A DNA stretch of 64,000 nucleotides from Dromaius novaehollandiae (lineage: Eukaryota > Chordata > Aves > Casuariiformes > Dromaiidae), in contig NC_088105.1 in assembly GCF_036370855.1 (NCBI RefSeq), forward strand, positions 8,251,619-8,315,618, written 5' to 3'. A model generated the notes under the pieces. That model did no database searches, was not told the DNA's origin, and worked only from the letters and a program-made list of their open reading frames with translations. A program made the position numbers and the translations under genes. Below, piece after piece: positions 1-13,500 of this stretch (positions are counted from its first letter, which is position 1; every line of letters starts with the position of its first letter).

Positions 1-1444
1 CAGTTGCAAGAACTAGAAAGGGCTTGTTCATGTTCTGTCTAATTCTGAATTATAGGAGCATATAATGATTTGGGTCTGAGGGTTTTTTCTGAAATAGCTT
101 GAGTAGTTTCAGGGTTTGGGATGTACCACCTTTCTCCCTACTCCTCTCTCGACTGTGGTGTAGGCTGGAGGATGCTGGGGGAAGTGCCTTTGGGTCTTTG
201 GAGCTGGAGGGCAGCAGTAAAGAAAGCCACAGTGGATGGGGGCACCTTTTCTGCATGCTTGCTTTAGGGACATGTGAGTAGATTTACGCTTCACAGAGTC
301 TTTGCTATGTCTTGGTAATATTTAATAAAGGGGTTGTAAGTTGTCAGTGGAGCTTGCTGAGGCGTGGATACACAGGCTGTGTCCCGTGGTGGGGCTGTCC
401 CCACAGCTCTCGGTACCCCGTCGTCTTGGCAGGAGAAACGGGCAGCCCTTTAGGTCAAGGGAATTTGCCACGGCCATATGAGCTGCCAGGTCTTTAGTGT
501 GCAAACACCGAGTCCCAGGGACCTGGAGGCTGGAAAGGAGCAGCTTGCTTGCTCTATAACCTGAAGACCTGAGGCTCCCAGGCAGATGTGAGCTTGTGGC
601 CCCATTGGGAGCATTTTGCACGACTGCCGCCAGAGACGTGTATCCATGTGTTGTGTCTGACTTTGTAAAACTCTGCTGCCCAACTCCTAGAAAAAAAAAT
701 GCTCTTGAGATGCTGCTGCCTGGGAGGATGGCAGGGGCTAGAGTTGGAGCAGGTAGCTTGCTTCTCCCCCAAGATCTGAGACCAAGCATTGGCTGTTTTA
801 GTAGAATATAGCGTCTGCACAAGGCTCCTCAGTAGCCTTTGCGTCAAGAAACAGCACGAAAACAAGTTGCCTCCCTCTGAGTTTCAGCCTTGCTGGCTAA
901 AGCAGGGGCGTGAAGGAGGTGTCAGTCCTGGCGCGTGTTATGCATTCCTGCCTCCCCCTGCCACCTCTGCACTCGACTTGCCCATACAGAGAGCAGTGGT
1001 GAGGGTCCACGCTAATTGGAGGCTGCAAATTGGAGGCTGCAAATTGGAGGCAAGCGGCTCCCTAGAGCTGGCTATGATTATCCATGCTGCGGAGCGAGCT
1101 GCCAGCGCAGTGCTGCTGCCCTCCCCGCAGCCGTGCATTAGCAGGGGGCTCCTTCCAGTGCCGCTGTGGAGCCCCACGTCCTGGCACGTGCAATTCCCAG
1201 GCCGCAGGGTGAGGCGGTGTGGTGTGCGCGCTCGGAGCCGGGCTGCGCAGCCTTAGCCGTGGGCTTGCGGGACGGTGCGTCAAACAGAACAAACTCCTGG
1301 AACACAACTTCTCCAGTACCATCAGAGGTTTTGTAGGCTAGGGCAAATGGGCAGATGCTGAGGGAGTTAATGTGTTCATCTCATGCTTGCTCCTTAAACC
1401 TGAATCTTGTGTTAATAGGGCTCTTTGTGCTCTCATTTTTCCAG
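1..1444 (+). other. COLGALT2: COLGALT2 intron 1 (3' part)
   Basis: The sequence upstream of exon 2 shows no COLGALT2 exon 1: there is no signal peptide and no domain start. Positions 1085-1290 are GC- and CpG-rich. A 14-bp tandem repeat lies at 1015-1053. Open frames (322-822 minus, 789-1256 plus) resemble no known protein. Confidence 0.7.
1015..1053. repeat. 14-bp tandem repeat, about 2.7 copies
   Basis: The unit ATTGGAGGCTGCAA starts at 1015, 1029 and 1043. The copies are exact until the third breaks off. Confidence 0.9.
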
Positions 1445-1555
1445 GGCAGCCACTGACCACAATGTTGATAACACCACAGCGATCCTTAGAGAGTGGCTGA
1501 AGAACGTGCAGAACCTCTATCACTATGTGGAGTGGAGGCCGATGGAGGACCCCCA
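1445..1555 (+). CDS. COLGALT2: COLGALT2 exon 2
   Basis: The exon is 111 bp, with acceptor ttccag and donor gtgagt. Its first base completes a Trp codon begun in exon 1, and its last two bases (CA) begin a Gln. It encodes [11 protein letters not shown] and then [13 protein letters not shown], part of the N-terminal glycosyltransferase-like fold. NTT at about residues 97-99 is a potential N-glycosylation site. Confidence 0.93.
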
Positions 1556-4500
1556 GTGAGTACTGCAGTGGGGGCAGACTGAAGCTATTAGGAGTATATG
1601 TCAAACTTTCTAGGTTTTCTGGTTTCAAACCAGGGCACATATTAAACATCCAACCATTAAAACACAGTTTTTGCAGGGTCTGTCCTGTTAGGACTCTGGT
1701 AGAGCATATAGAAGGGTCTCTGACTTCCATCAAGCAACTCACACAGAACTTCAGAGCAGAAAGTTTCCATTCAGTTGTTTAGCATCTGCAGCTGCTCTGT
1801 CTGCGTGGTAAACAGATCACATCAAAAGCTTCAGGGAATAGAAATTGTCATTCTTTATTTGCAAGGGAGCAGCGAATTGTAGCCTGTTCCCACAGTTTAT
1901 ATGAAAACTGTGTCCCTGGCATCAGATATTCAATAAGTTCTGAGCCAGAGAGCTAGATTTAATTCAGCACAGCCTTATGCCTTTGCATGACTTGCAGGAT
2001 CATTACTTTGAAATATGCTGTTAGGTTTAAAGAGAATCCTGTTAAGGAATGAAGGATGACACCTATTTATGTGCAGAATTTCAAAGTGGGAGAATGGTGT
2101 TTGTTGGTTTTTTTTATCATCGTTGTTATTTAAGATCAGCTGTTCCTTGTTTTGTTTTGTTTTCTGTTTCTCTGATCAGGGAAAAGTGTATCAGTTTCCC
2201 CTTTGTTTGGGCTTGCTTGCACTTTCAAGGTCCTTAGTGCAGTGGTGGGGTATTTGTCCTGCAAACCGACAGGGAATGCTTGTTTAACTGAATTGTTTTT
2301 TAAATCCTTCCATCGGAATTCTATTTTCTTAATGTTGTTGAACTTGGCTTTTTTACTTTTTGTAAAAAGTTTTTGAAATCCTTAGCTCCTTTGCTGACTT
2401 ACGCTGGCACTGTTTTAAAGCCCTGAATGTTTATCTCACGTAAGGATCTGTCCCTAAGTTTCCTTCCATTTCTGTTAGGAAAATTTTGCTTTTAGACCTG
2501 GTCCTGAAAACAGATGCACATAACTTTGCTCATGTGATTGGGCCCCTGGGGTTGGGTGTTGGGTGTTTGTAGATTTAAAAGCTGATATCAGGATGTCTTA
2601 ACACTTATTAATAATGCCCAAACCCTGAGGGAATCCAAAGTGCTGTTCGTTCTTCCCATCCCCAGCTGTGTTGATTCTGCTGGGCTTAAAGAAGCCTTAT
2701 TTATAGTCCTGAACTTAAAGCCCACCAGAAGACAGAAGACTTTCTACCACAGGGTCAGATGAGGTAAATCAGCTTCTGTTCATTCCAGTGGGGTAACCCC
2801 TGCTTACATCATGTGGGGGCCTGGCCTGCTGCAGAAGAAGCTGCTGTTTTTGTTAGTGCTATTTTGCTTGTGGCCGCTGGGCAGGAAATGCTGCTGTGTT
2901 GCTGCGTCTCCAGTGCCCTGTGTACTTATGCCAGCACGAAGGTTGGAATCTGTTTCTCTCAGAACCTGCTTTTCATTTTTTGCTCTCCTGGGTTGCCTGA
3001 GGTGACTCTAACTCTATTTTGCTTTTGCCCTGAAGGCAGCAAGGGAACACGATGGCGCTCTTTGACTACATTAATAGGGACCAGACATAGGTGCAGTCAC
3101 TGGTTTCTTTTTTTTCTTTGCCAGGTCTTACCCAGAAGAAATTGGACCGAAACATTGGCCAAGCTCTCGATTTACCCATGTCATGAAACTCCGACAGGCT
3201 GCCCTTCGTGCTGCACGAGAGAACTGGTCAGACTATGTCTTGGTAGGTTTGAGGGAAATAAATCAAGGTTTGATTTATTAACTCTCCCCAAGCAAAAGCT
3301 TCTTAGGTAGTCACTCTGGTACCGCGGCTGTTTCCTCTCCGTCTATAGGAAAAGCTCTCTGTTTGCAGTGAGCTGCCTTGTGTCATTTCTTGGTCTGATG
3401 AGCAAGAAAACTTGGAGCTGTGGGTAAACCCCTGAGTTTCTCCACCCTGTTATTGGGTTGGGTTTCTGAAACCCAAGCTGTTGTTGATAAAACTTGAGGG
3501 AAATATTCAGCAGATGTGGGAAGATGTGTGCCTTTGGTCACTACAGCAGCAGTTAATGGTGTTGTTCTCATCTTCTCAACAAGATGAGGCTGAGAGGCCT
3601 GCTTTTTTAATAGCTCCTCTTGATCCTCTTTGCAGAACAAACCTGTCCTAAATTTTGGGCGACATAATTTTCCCTTACAACTCCCTTGCCCCAGTTTTGG
3701 AATAACATTCTGTTGAGTCAGAGGGAAGCTCTCCCTCTTTTCCAGTCTTATAGCTGTGCTGCTGGGGCTGCCACTCCTGGGTTTACCTTTAAGAGGCATT
3801 TTTCCTGTGATATCAAAACCCCCAGCTCCGTGGTTTTTGCAAACATCTTGTCTCTGGCCACCTTGTTCCCAAGAAAGCTTATTGTTTTGTCTAATGACGA
3901 ATTTCTTTTTCCCACTTCCTTCTCTAGTTCATCGATGCAGATAATTTATTGACCAACCCGCAAACCCTGAACCTGATGATAGCAGAAAACAAAACGTTGG
4001 TAGCACCAATGCTCGAGTCTCGCTCTCTGTACTCTAACTTCTGGTGTGGCATCACTCCCCAGGCAAGTGACCTTGTGAACAGTGCCAGGCGGCTGCACGA
4101 GCTGCATGTTTTCAAAGGCCTTCTTGCCCGTGTCTGTGAAGCGGTGGGTGTGTTTTCTGTTCTGTGGTCTCTCCCAGCTGCTTTTATAGTGTGGTCTGCT
4201 CCCATTTCTCAAACAAAGCTGCTCTGTTTCTGAGGCATGTGGAGGTAATATCACGTAGTGATGATAGTGGTGTCACACACTTGCCTAAGCTTGCACCTCT
4301 CTCAGAAGTAGGATCCCAAATCTTGTGCAGGTATGTTTGGGAAAGGACCATATGTTTTTAGGGAACCTAGGAATAAGGGACAAGAGAAAATTGCAGTCTG
4401 TGAATGTCTGTTTTTCAGGCTTTGTGTTCTAATGGTATGGTTCTAGGTATGAGCAAAGCTGTACGTGTCCTGCATTGGGTGTGCAGGCACATTACTGAAA

Positions 4501-7500
4501 TTTGCTTCCTCATCTAAGATTCTTCACTTGAAAAAGCTGAATCTGGAGGAAGCTGAGCTTGCTTGACTGATGCTGTTCCTAACCAGAAGTCCTGGAAAAT
4601 GATACAATCCCACTAAATGCATAACAAAATACCAATATACCCACAGTCACACCAGTATTTATTTGAGGTGATTCCATATGCTTGTGTAATCTGAATGGGG
4701 TTAAAGCGCTTGGTACGTATTTTTAGACTGGCTTTCTTGTATACTGACACTAATCTGTGAAGAATTTGCTTTTCCTTGTGCAGCTCTCCGCACGTGAACG
4801 GGGAATATTGTAGTGGGGTAATGCCCTTTGCATGGAAGAGCATGTGTGTGCGCTGAGGTACTTGTGTAAAGGGTACTGGTGTAAAGGACAGAAGAGCTGA
4901 GCTTAGAAAGTAGAATTGCATATTGCCTTTTCAAAGCCCAATACCATGGGAGGTGTAAGACGAAAATGTTGTGCATAGTAGAAATAGCATTGTTTTTAGA
5001 GCCAGAGTGATGCTGAACTATCACTTTACAAGCTAATCTACATCATCTTGTCTATAAAAGGATTTTAATATGAGAATCAGTTATATAGAGTGGCAGGTCT
5101 ATTTCCACAAGTCATTTTTTGCCTTTTTTCACTGTTTTTCTTTGAAATGTCCTTGACTAAGCCCTAGATAGCCTTTCCAAGACCTTCTAGCTGGGACAGG
5201 GATTCTAGATAACACTTTTTTCTTCCAGTCCACAGATAAACCTCAGTAAGAGATCAGTAGTTTTTTGATCTGTTCTTTGATCTTCTGCCATCATATACTT
5301 TGTTGTCCTTTGGGAGGCAGGATCCTCAGGTATATGTCTCCTAGGATAGCAAGAGTATTTTATTCTCTTGGAAATTCACCCTTTGCTGCCTGTGTTTGGC
5401 TTAGAAAGCTTTAGGATTTCCATTTTCCTTCCTTCCCAGATTGTTGTCTTTCCTTCTTCTTAAAGACAAGCTTACTCTACTGCGTACGTAAATGTGTTTA
5501 AGCCTGAGCTGCACATACAGCTATGAGCTTCCCTGGGGTGTGCAAATATGAGCACTTTAGAGTGGCTCCACAGTCCCGCCCTTCCCTACACTCTTGCTTT
5601 ATTCCAGAGAGCTAACCACATTACTAATTGTTCGTTTTGTCATTAATCCTGGAGTGAAACAAGGAGCAAACTCTGCTCCCCCCTTCTTCTGTTTACCTGC
5701 TTTAAAATGTCATTGCCCCCAGTATTGCAAAGGGCATAAGTAGGACTGCAGGTGGAGTAAAAATACAACGACTGTACTGAGTCAAAGGTCTTCTGATAGC
5801 AGTGATTTCTAGCAGATGCTTAGGGAATAGTACAAAAACACAGCAAACATGTAAGTGAATGATACTTCCCCAAAATATTTTTCCATCCTCCAGCAATCTC
5901 CCCTGGGACTTCTTGAGGTAGATCTTTATGTTTAAAGCTCTAAGTGAAGTTTTTTTCATAGAAACTACTATTTGGGCCCTTTTTTGGCACCCACACCATC
6001 CTGTGGTGTGAAGTTCCTCAGCTCAGACTAATTACTTCAGTAAAAATAGCAGGAAAATATCTGGAACTTTCCAAGCTCTTTGGAGTTAAATATATAGAAA
6101 AGGTGGTAGTGGTGGGTGGGGATTGTTTGCTTGTTTCAATTTTTGTTTTAAAAGGGAGACATTTCAAAAACTTCACAGTGAGGACATTTTTCTTTACGTT
6201 TTTAAGCTTAAGTACTGAAACAGCCAGGTTCTCCACTGATGTAAATCAGGATTGCTCCACTGACTGTAGTGGATCACTGCCTGTGTGCACCAGCCTCAGC
6301 CCTGGCCCCTCGTGTTGACTTCTCCACTAATAGCTTTCCATCATTACCAGTATTAGCTGAGAAAAGGAAAAGAAACTAGCAGCAAATGCATCTTGCAGAC
6401 TTATGGGGAAAAGCTGCTCAAATGAAAAAAAAAAAAAGTTCCTGCTTTGTTTTTAGTTTTTCTTTTCCTTTAGTTGCCGGAACTTGCTTCTGAGCTCTCA
6501 GTCCCACAGCTTCAAGCTGCTCCCAGCCTTGCTGTCCCTGGGGGTTTGGGGAGGGAATAACAGCTGGAGCACACCCTGAAACACAGCCTCCGGTGCTGAG
6601 CAACAACAAGCCAAGCCCAGCTCCAGACTGCCTGACATTTAGATGTCATGCAGCTAACCTTAGGAAAGCATGGCAGCAGTGTTGACAAGTTGGCGTCTTT
6701 CTTGATTACATATGATTTATGTACAGCAAAAAGCCCAAAACTCTAGTAGTGAGTGGCTGGAAGAGGAAATCTAGTTTCCAGCATCATTCACCTATGGGTA
6801 TTCTTGGATGTTTGTTAAAGGTTCAATGTCTTAACCCTTCTGTCAGCTGGAAACCTAAAACGATGTCTTATCTGCTCACTTCTTTTCATTAATGTCAGAC
6901 TGGCTGTGTTTGAGACATCTAGTCCTCACAATATGTTCAGAAGGTATTTGAAGGGGAGAGGGGGGGATCAACAGATGCACAGACAGACAGATGCACTGTA
7001 TGATTGCATGCACCACACTTACAGAGAACCAAGGTAAAGTGGTTCTGCAGAGATTAGCTCAGCTATTGTTCCTAGGATACTCATGGAAAATGTAACATTT
7101 GTTATTTTGACTTGTTTTAGTGACTCATCATTTCTGTAAAGACCAGAATCTGCTCTAGATTCTCAGGCGTGTTCAGATGTCTAACTGGTGCATTAGGACT
7201 TCATATCTGGAGGAATTCAGTGTATTTATTTCCCAGATGGATAACTTTAGATGTATTGCACCTGCAAAACCAGCTGTGAGCCACACAACGTGGGTGATGC
7301 ATCCACAGTGCTGGAAGGCTAACAAAACTTGTGGTTGCAGTGAAATAAGCTCACTGAAGTGCCTTCCCCAGAGACTCTGTGGAGAGAACTCAGGAGTGGG
7401 TATTAAAGCTGCCTGCCCATGGGACGAAACTTCCAGCTAGTCCCTGGGATGGAGGAAGCAGCTACTCTTACACTGTTGATGAAGGCTGGCATGTTGCCTT

Positions 7501-10500
7501 CACTGCAGTGAAGCAAATGTTTTCTAAAATGATGGTCAGCATTAATTTACTGGTCCTATTCTGAGAGACACTGTGTCCTTCGTGCCTGTTGAACATGGAG
7601 GATGTCACGTGTGCTCAGCACCTTCCAGCATCAGACTTGAGAATCTGTGTGCAAAGAAAGGTTTTTCCTGAGCCAGGAGAAAATAGTCCCAGGTTTGAAG
7701 CTTTATTGTAAGGGATTTTTGCAGAGGAAAAGCTTGGGTTTCCAAGGGCTGCTAAAAAGAGAGAGGGTCAAGCTGTGACTTCTGGGACAGTGATTGTTTC
7801 AAAGCACTTGCTTCAGTCCTTTCCAAACACTTCAAAATTTGAGAACTGGGCACTGACCCTTCTTTGCTGTGGAGGGCTGAGGGCGAGAGCTTTTGCTAGG
7901 GAGAGTCTGTGAAATGGAAATCTCTTGTAACAAGCGGCCCGTTCATTGTGTTTGCAGGGCTATTACAAAAGGACCCTGGATTATCCCCTGATTCGGGAAT
8001 GGAAGAGGACAGGCTGTTTTGCTGTCCCGATGGTTCATTCCACATTCCTCGTCGACCTGAGGAAAGAGGCCTCCACCAAGCTGATGTTCTACCCTCCCCA
8101 CCAGGACTACACCTGGAGCTTTGACGATATCATTGTCTTTGCCTTCTCCAGTCGCCAAGCAGGTATGTCCATTGCCTTCCCCAGGGAGGATTCACCGGCA
8201 GAGACATGCAGGTCTTCGTTTCGAGTGCACAGGGCAAAGGCCATGTGTGGATTTCAGCCCTGAGTTTATATGCTGTTCTCTTTCCTTTTTCTAGTCCCGT
8301 CAGGGATAACTAGCAGCAAGCAATAGATTGGCCATGTAGTTTTGAATCGCAGCTAGCTTTAAAGGACTTGGGAACTATTCTTGGGATGGGGGCAGTGTTT
8401 CAGAGACAAAATACCTGGCTCTGTTCATCCACCCTTAATTTGTACCAAGACAAGAAAATTGTGAACCCAGGCGAACGCTGTGAGAGTGAAAGGCATTCTG
8501 AAGACTGTAGGGAATGCATCTAAAATTGCCACTTCCAGGAGACTCCATTAAGAGGTGGGGGAGGACAAGAAACTCTCTTTAGGTGTGATAGCCCTCATGG
8601 AGAACAAAAAGCAAGTTGCTTACATAGCACTGATGAGGCCTTGGTTCACGGTATCTCAGCAGAAAATGTCTGCAAGGTTTTTTTTGAAAGCAAAATCAGT
8701 GTAACTTTGAGGTGAATGATGTGAGGTCAGGCTGCATGAGCTGTGCTGAGAGAAAATCTCTGCCAGGCCGGGGTGCGTTAGAGCTGGTGTGCGAGGGGTA
8801 AAATCACTGCATGCTTGACATTGCATCGTGTGTGCTTTTGGAGAGCTGGTCAAGCATGACCCTTGGGGCACAGCAGAGGGGAAATGTGTACTGCTTTGTC
8901 TGATACTAGGATCGCTGTCTGCTGTGTGGTGGGAGGATTTCAGTTAGACCTGAAATATAAAAGTCAGGGTCTTTTGGGGCTCAGTCACAAACTCAGCATC
9001 CTCTTCTCTTGTTGGGAAAAATTGTTTGGGGGTCCTGTGAGTGATGTACAACTTGTGCTATCCATCTCCTTTTTGCAAAAGAGGCAAAGTTAAGGTGGGA
9101 AGGAAGAGGGCCAGACAAGCAGAGAGAAACTGAAATGAAGCAGTGTAGCTCGTCACTGGTAGTTGCTTTGGAGAAGAGACAGACTGAGCAGACCATCCTT
9201 CCCCTGTTTCCAGACCAGCACAGCAGCCACCAGCTGTTTGCAGTTTTGTTTTTAGTGATCTTTCTGGTTTGAAGCTCCTGGCAACACTGCAAAAGACAGT
9301 GTTGTCTTGGCAGGCTAAGCAGGTCTTTTTAAAACTCAACTAAAACGGGGTGAGGGGACATAAAGTGGGGAAGGCAAATCATGGTCAGAGGAGAGGCAGC
9401 AAGAGCTGAAATTATAGCCCTTAGGAGGCAGAGGAGTGTAGAGGAGGTGAGATGTGAACTTGCAGGGCCTTTAGAGTCTGAGTGACTTTCAGAGTCAGGA
9501 CATTGGTATGTTGGCTCCAGACAAGAACAGAAATGGAAGTTGGATAGCACAGCAAGTTCCCTCAAGTCTATTTGCCCTGCTCTCCCAGAAACGTAGCACC
9601 CAACAAGTGAGTGCTGTAGCTGCATTGCATTAATTCAAGCTGCTTAAGAAATATTTCAGGGATTCAAATCCATCTTTTTTTCCTTGTATCCTAGCACTCT
9701 AGCTCTCTCTGATGCTGATCCATGGCATGAACAGCTTTGTTTCAGCAGTCCAGCCCATCGATCTCAGTTTGCTGACTTGTGTCCTGGGCTTAGTTTTGTC
9801 ACTCTGGATAAAAGGATGACATACAAGTTCAGAAATGTGAAAAATGGTTGGATTTAGAGGTAAACTTCTCTTTAGAAGACTGACTTACTTCCCTGAAGTC
9901 ACAACAGTGTTGGCTTTTGTCCAGGCCAAATACCACACTTACCATCTCAGATCAAACCATCAATCTTCAACAGTGAAGCAACTGTGAAATGATGCTCCAG
10001 AGAGACTGTCCTGTCTCTGCTCAGAGGACACGGACGCTTTCTTAGTGGGAGGACTGATTTTGAGTGAAACTCGGTGCAAGTGTTTTGCTGAGTGAGGGGC
10101 CTAGATACTGAAGTGAGCTTTCTCCTCACTTGCCTTCCGTCTCCCTGAGGAGACATTAGAGGCACAGCTGAGAGCAGAGGAAGGTGTACAAGCCCCTTGC
10201 ACTTGCAAGGTAGCATTCAGCTCCTGAGCTTCCCATCAACCTGAGACTGAAGACCTAGAGCCAGCCAGCAGTAAGCTCCAGTCACAGGAATGTGGGGGAC
10301 GTTTGTGTTACCTAAGTATGGCTGTGTGTTTCTGGACTATGGTTGTCAGTCCTGGTCACTGCCTTACAAAGACTGATAATAATACAAGTAGCTATGGTTT
10401 TTCTGTCCCTCCTTCTGGCAGTAGTTGTTTTTATTGTAAAAACTGAGAGCTGGAGAGTGAATCTCCTTCCCCACAAAGCTTTACCATTTTAAGGTAGCTT

Positions 10501-13500
10501 TTATCTCAGAAGGAACAGAAATATTGGCGTGAATCTGCACAGATTAAGTGTGTTTAAGCCAGTGGAAGATAAGAAGAGAGATCAGTGAGCCAGATAAGAT
10601 TAGTTGATTAGATCAGTGCCAAATCCATTAATGTCAGCAGGTAGTATTTTTTATTCTGTCATTTACCTTAATTACAGCTGACAGCTGAATGTGGTTTGGC
10701 AAGTAGTGTAGCCAACAATTTACTTGCAGAACTTAAAATGGCAGAAACACCAGGGTCATTAACACAGACAATTCTGCCCTGCTAAAAATACCAGGGATTA
10801 GGGGGACTAATGCACGAAAGCACTGACACGCCAGGTAGTGTCTGCTTTTCATTTATTTTCTGAGAGGAGGGGGGTGGTCGAGAAAAAAGAAAACTTCCAG
10901 GTTCTGGAGTTGTTTGTTTTTGTTTTTCAATTGGCACTGTGAGTTTTATGGGTTCTAGCAGCTTTCAGATTGTGACTAATGAACCAAGGACCTTACCAGA
11001 GCTCAATGAAAACAAGTTCTCTCCCTTGGCTTCCCTAGAAGTCGTTTCTGAGCCTGTTACATGATGTTACACCAGGCCCGGTGCTGATCCTGTTTTTGTT
11101 GATAACAAGAGCAAACTCTTGGCCAGTCCAGCGGCTGCTGATCACAAGTTGCTGGGGCATCCCCAGTGAATGACCTGAGCAGTGAGCTGGTCTCCCCTGG
11201 CACAGGGATCTGCTCCGAGAAGAGGCTTTGTGTCTTCTCTTCATGCCATTGCACTCTTCCCTTTTGCACCTTCAGATTCAGCTCCTTGAGCAAACAGTTT
11301 GCAAAAGCCTTTGAGCAGAAGGAAGTCGTGTTATCACTTCTACTTGAAAGCATCTTTTCTCATTGCTAGCCTCTCTCTAGGATTTTCCTCTTATCTCCAG
11401 GGCACTGTAAAAACAAGTCCTGGAGAGGAAAGGACCCTATCTGGAGGTAGACATAGCACTTCCAGAATGGTTATACGTATTCCTCAAAGCTCTTTGCCAA
11501 CACAGGTGAAAATATCTTGTGTTCGTTTTCCAGCCTAAGTGAACAGAAGCAGGAAGAAGCTTGACTGCAAAAGTTGGAGTGAATCCCTTGCTAGGCTAGT
11601 AACAGAGCCTGTAGCTATATTGATGCCCTGGGCTTTGCGACAACCTCCTGCATGATCCCAGGAGAGCTGGACTGCCCAGGCCCACATTTGGCCAACCACA
11701 GGCAGTTGAAAACAGGGCATCAGACTTGCCTCTTCCAACCTGGTAGAGTCATTCCATTTTTTTCCTCACGTGACAGAGAAGGCCTGGCAGGGCTCGGACA
11801 AAATCACCTCTAGCCGCGCTGGGTTTGTTTGAATTTTTTCCTCTCTGAGGTTGCCTGTTCTCATAGATGTCTGCACCCCTCTTTGTCTGGCATGCAGGGC
11901 CCAGCCTGGGCCTCCTCTGCCCGCGGAGGAATGGGGTATCTGGTAGGACTGCTTCCCTTTCGCCTGAACCGCTTCACCCCTTGCAGGTTCGTAACAAATG
12001 CAGCCTTCCTGTGTTGTGAGGGAGAGTGCTGCCCTCTCATGAATGGAAATGCCTGCACCCTTCTCCCTGAGCTCCGAAACCTGCATGTTTCTCCCACCTT
12101 TGGGTCCCATTTCCCTCCTCCCTCTGGTTTGGAGGCTGTTGCTGAGCCCTCGGTCTGCGCAGGGAGAGAAGCTTCAGGCCACAGGATCTTTGCTGTCTCT
12201 CCTTCAGCACAGCTGCAGATGGAAGCTCTTTTTGCTCCTGTGCCAGCTGTTTCCTTGCTTGAGGCTGGCTCACTCAGAGAGGGAGAAACTATAAGGATCA
12301 TTCCCTACTTTTGGCTCTGGGTTTGTGGAGGGATCCTGTTAGGTGAGGTGCCAGGTCTGAGCAGTGCAGGTGGGATTTTGGGGAGTGGGGATTTCTGTGG
12401 TTCTCTAGTTATCTGCACCAGTCCTTTCGTGTGTGCCAGATGCTGCTTTTGGTAAAGGCTAGTTCTGCCCTCTGCTGTAGGATTGTTTTTATAGCATGAG
12501 ATTTCAGAAGGTGGAAAGCAAAGGCTGAAAAAGACCCTTTCTCTGGACTAAGAGGTGTGCCTTCCCTAGGAAAAAACTGGTTGCAGTTAGAAAATACCTG
12601 CTGTTAGGGACTAAGTAGAAATTGGTTTCATAGGAGAGGCCAGGTGCTGCCAGCTGGATAAAACAGAAAATGGCACTGCGATCTTTTTGAAGTGCTTGCT
12701 TGTGAAGCAGTACCTCCTGGGAGCGAGGTCCAAATAAGTCTGATTGTGGCTGCATAACAGCAAAGCAGTAAAATCCCCTGCTAAGAGACCTCACTTCTGT
12801 TTTTACTTGATCTCCAGGAATTCAGATGTTCATCTGCAACCGTGAACACTATGGTTTCCTTCCCATGCCTCTGAAATCACACCAGACCCTGCAAGAAGAG
12901 ACTGAGAACTTTGTGCACACACTAATTGAGGCCATGAGTAAGTACACTGCAGCAGGACACGGCAACTAATGTTCGTAGAGCTCTCTCCTGCCAGCAGCCT
13001 AGCTTGTTTCCTGTGGGAGTTCAGGATAATTTACAACCTGATCTGACTGGTGTCACACTGTTCTGATATGCAGGCTTTTTATTTTCCACCACTTTTCTCC
13101 CTAAGGGTGTAATCACTTTGAGGACAGATCAACCCCATTCAGAAAGCCCCTCAACTTCTCCAAATGAAATTCAAAAAAGCATCTGTAGTGCGTAAAGGAT
13201 GCTGCAGAACCTCATGTTGTTTATCATGAGGTCTCTCTTCTGCACATGGCTCCTGGCTTCTGCTTTGCTGTGTTGATGCTTTCTGGTACCTCCACTGCTG
13301 CACTAACATCACATCCCAGCTCCCTGTCACTTCAGGTCCAATGACGGAAACGTGAGTGGATATGTTACTTTAATGCAAGATGTGTTCATGAAGGTGATGC
13401 TTGGGATCTCTCATCTCTTTCAGTTGATCGTCCTCCCATTGAACCCTCTCAGTATGTCTCTGTTCCCCCGAAGCACCCTGACAAGATGGGATTTGATGAA

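Noticed and set aside
322-822. 166-codon minus-strand open frame
   Set aside because: There is no family resemblance, and overlapping open frames on the other strand and in other frames show the region is simply poor in stops.
789-1256. 155-codon + strand open frame in COLGALT2 intron 1
   Set aside because: It has low-complexity, Ala/Arg/Cys-rich composition in a CpG-rich patch and includes the 14-bp tandem repeat. It is not a COLGALT2 exon and is in a different frame from the cryptic exon noted.
11725-11765. Possible CR1 3' end (cttccaacctggtagagtc)
   Set aside because: It recalls the end of avian CR1 elements, but the typical terminal octamer repeats are missing and the match is too short to call.
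11829-12455. 208-codon + strand open frame in COLGALT2 intron 5
   Set aside because: It is rich in Cys, Leu, Ser and Pro like translated GC-rich intron. It shows no domain, and no exon with proper splice sites in the COLGALT2 frame.
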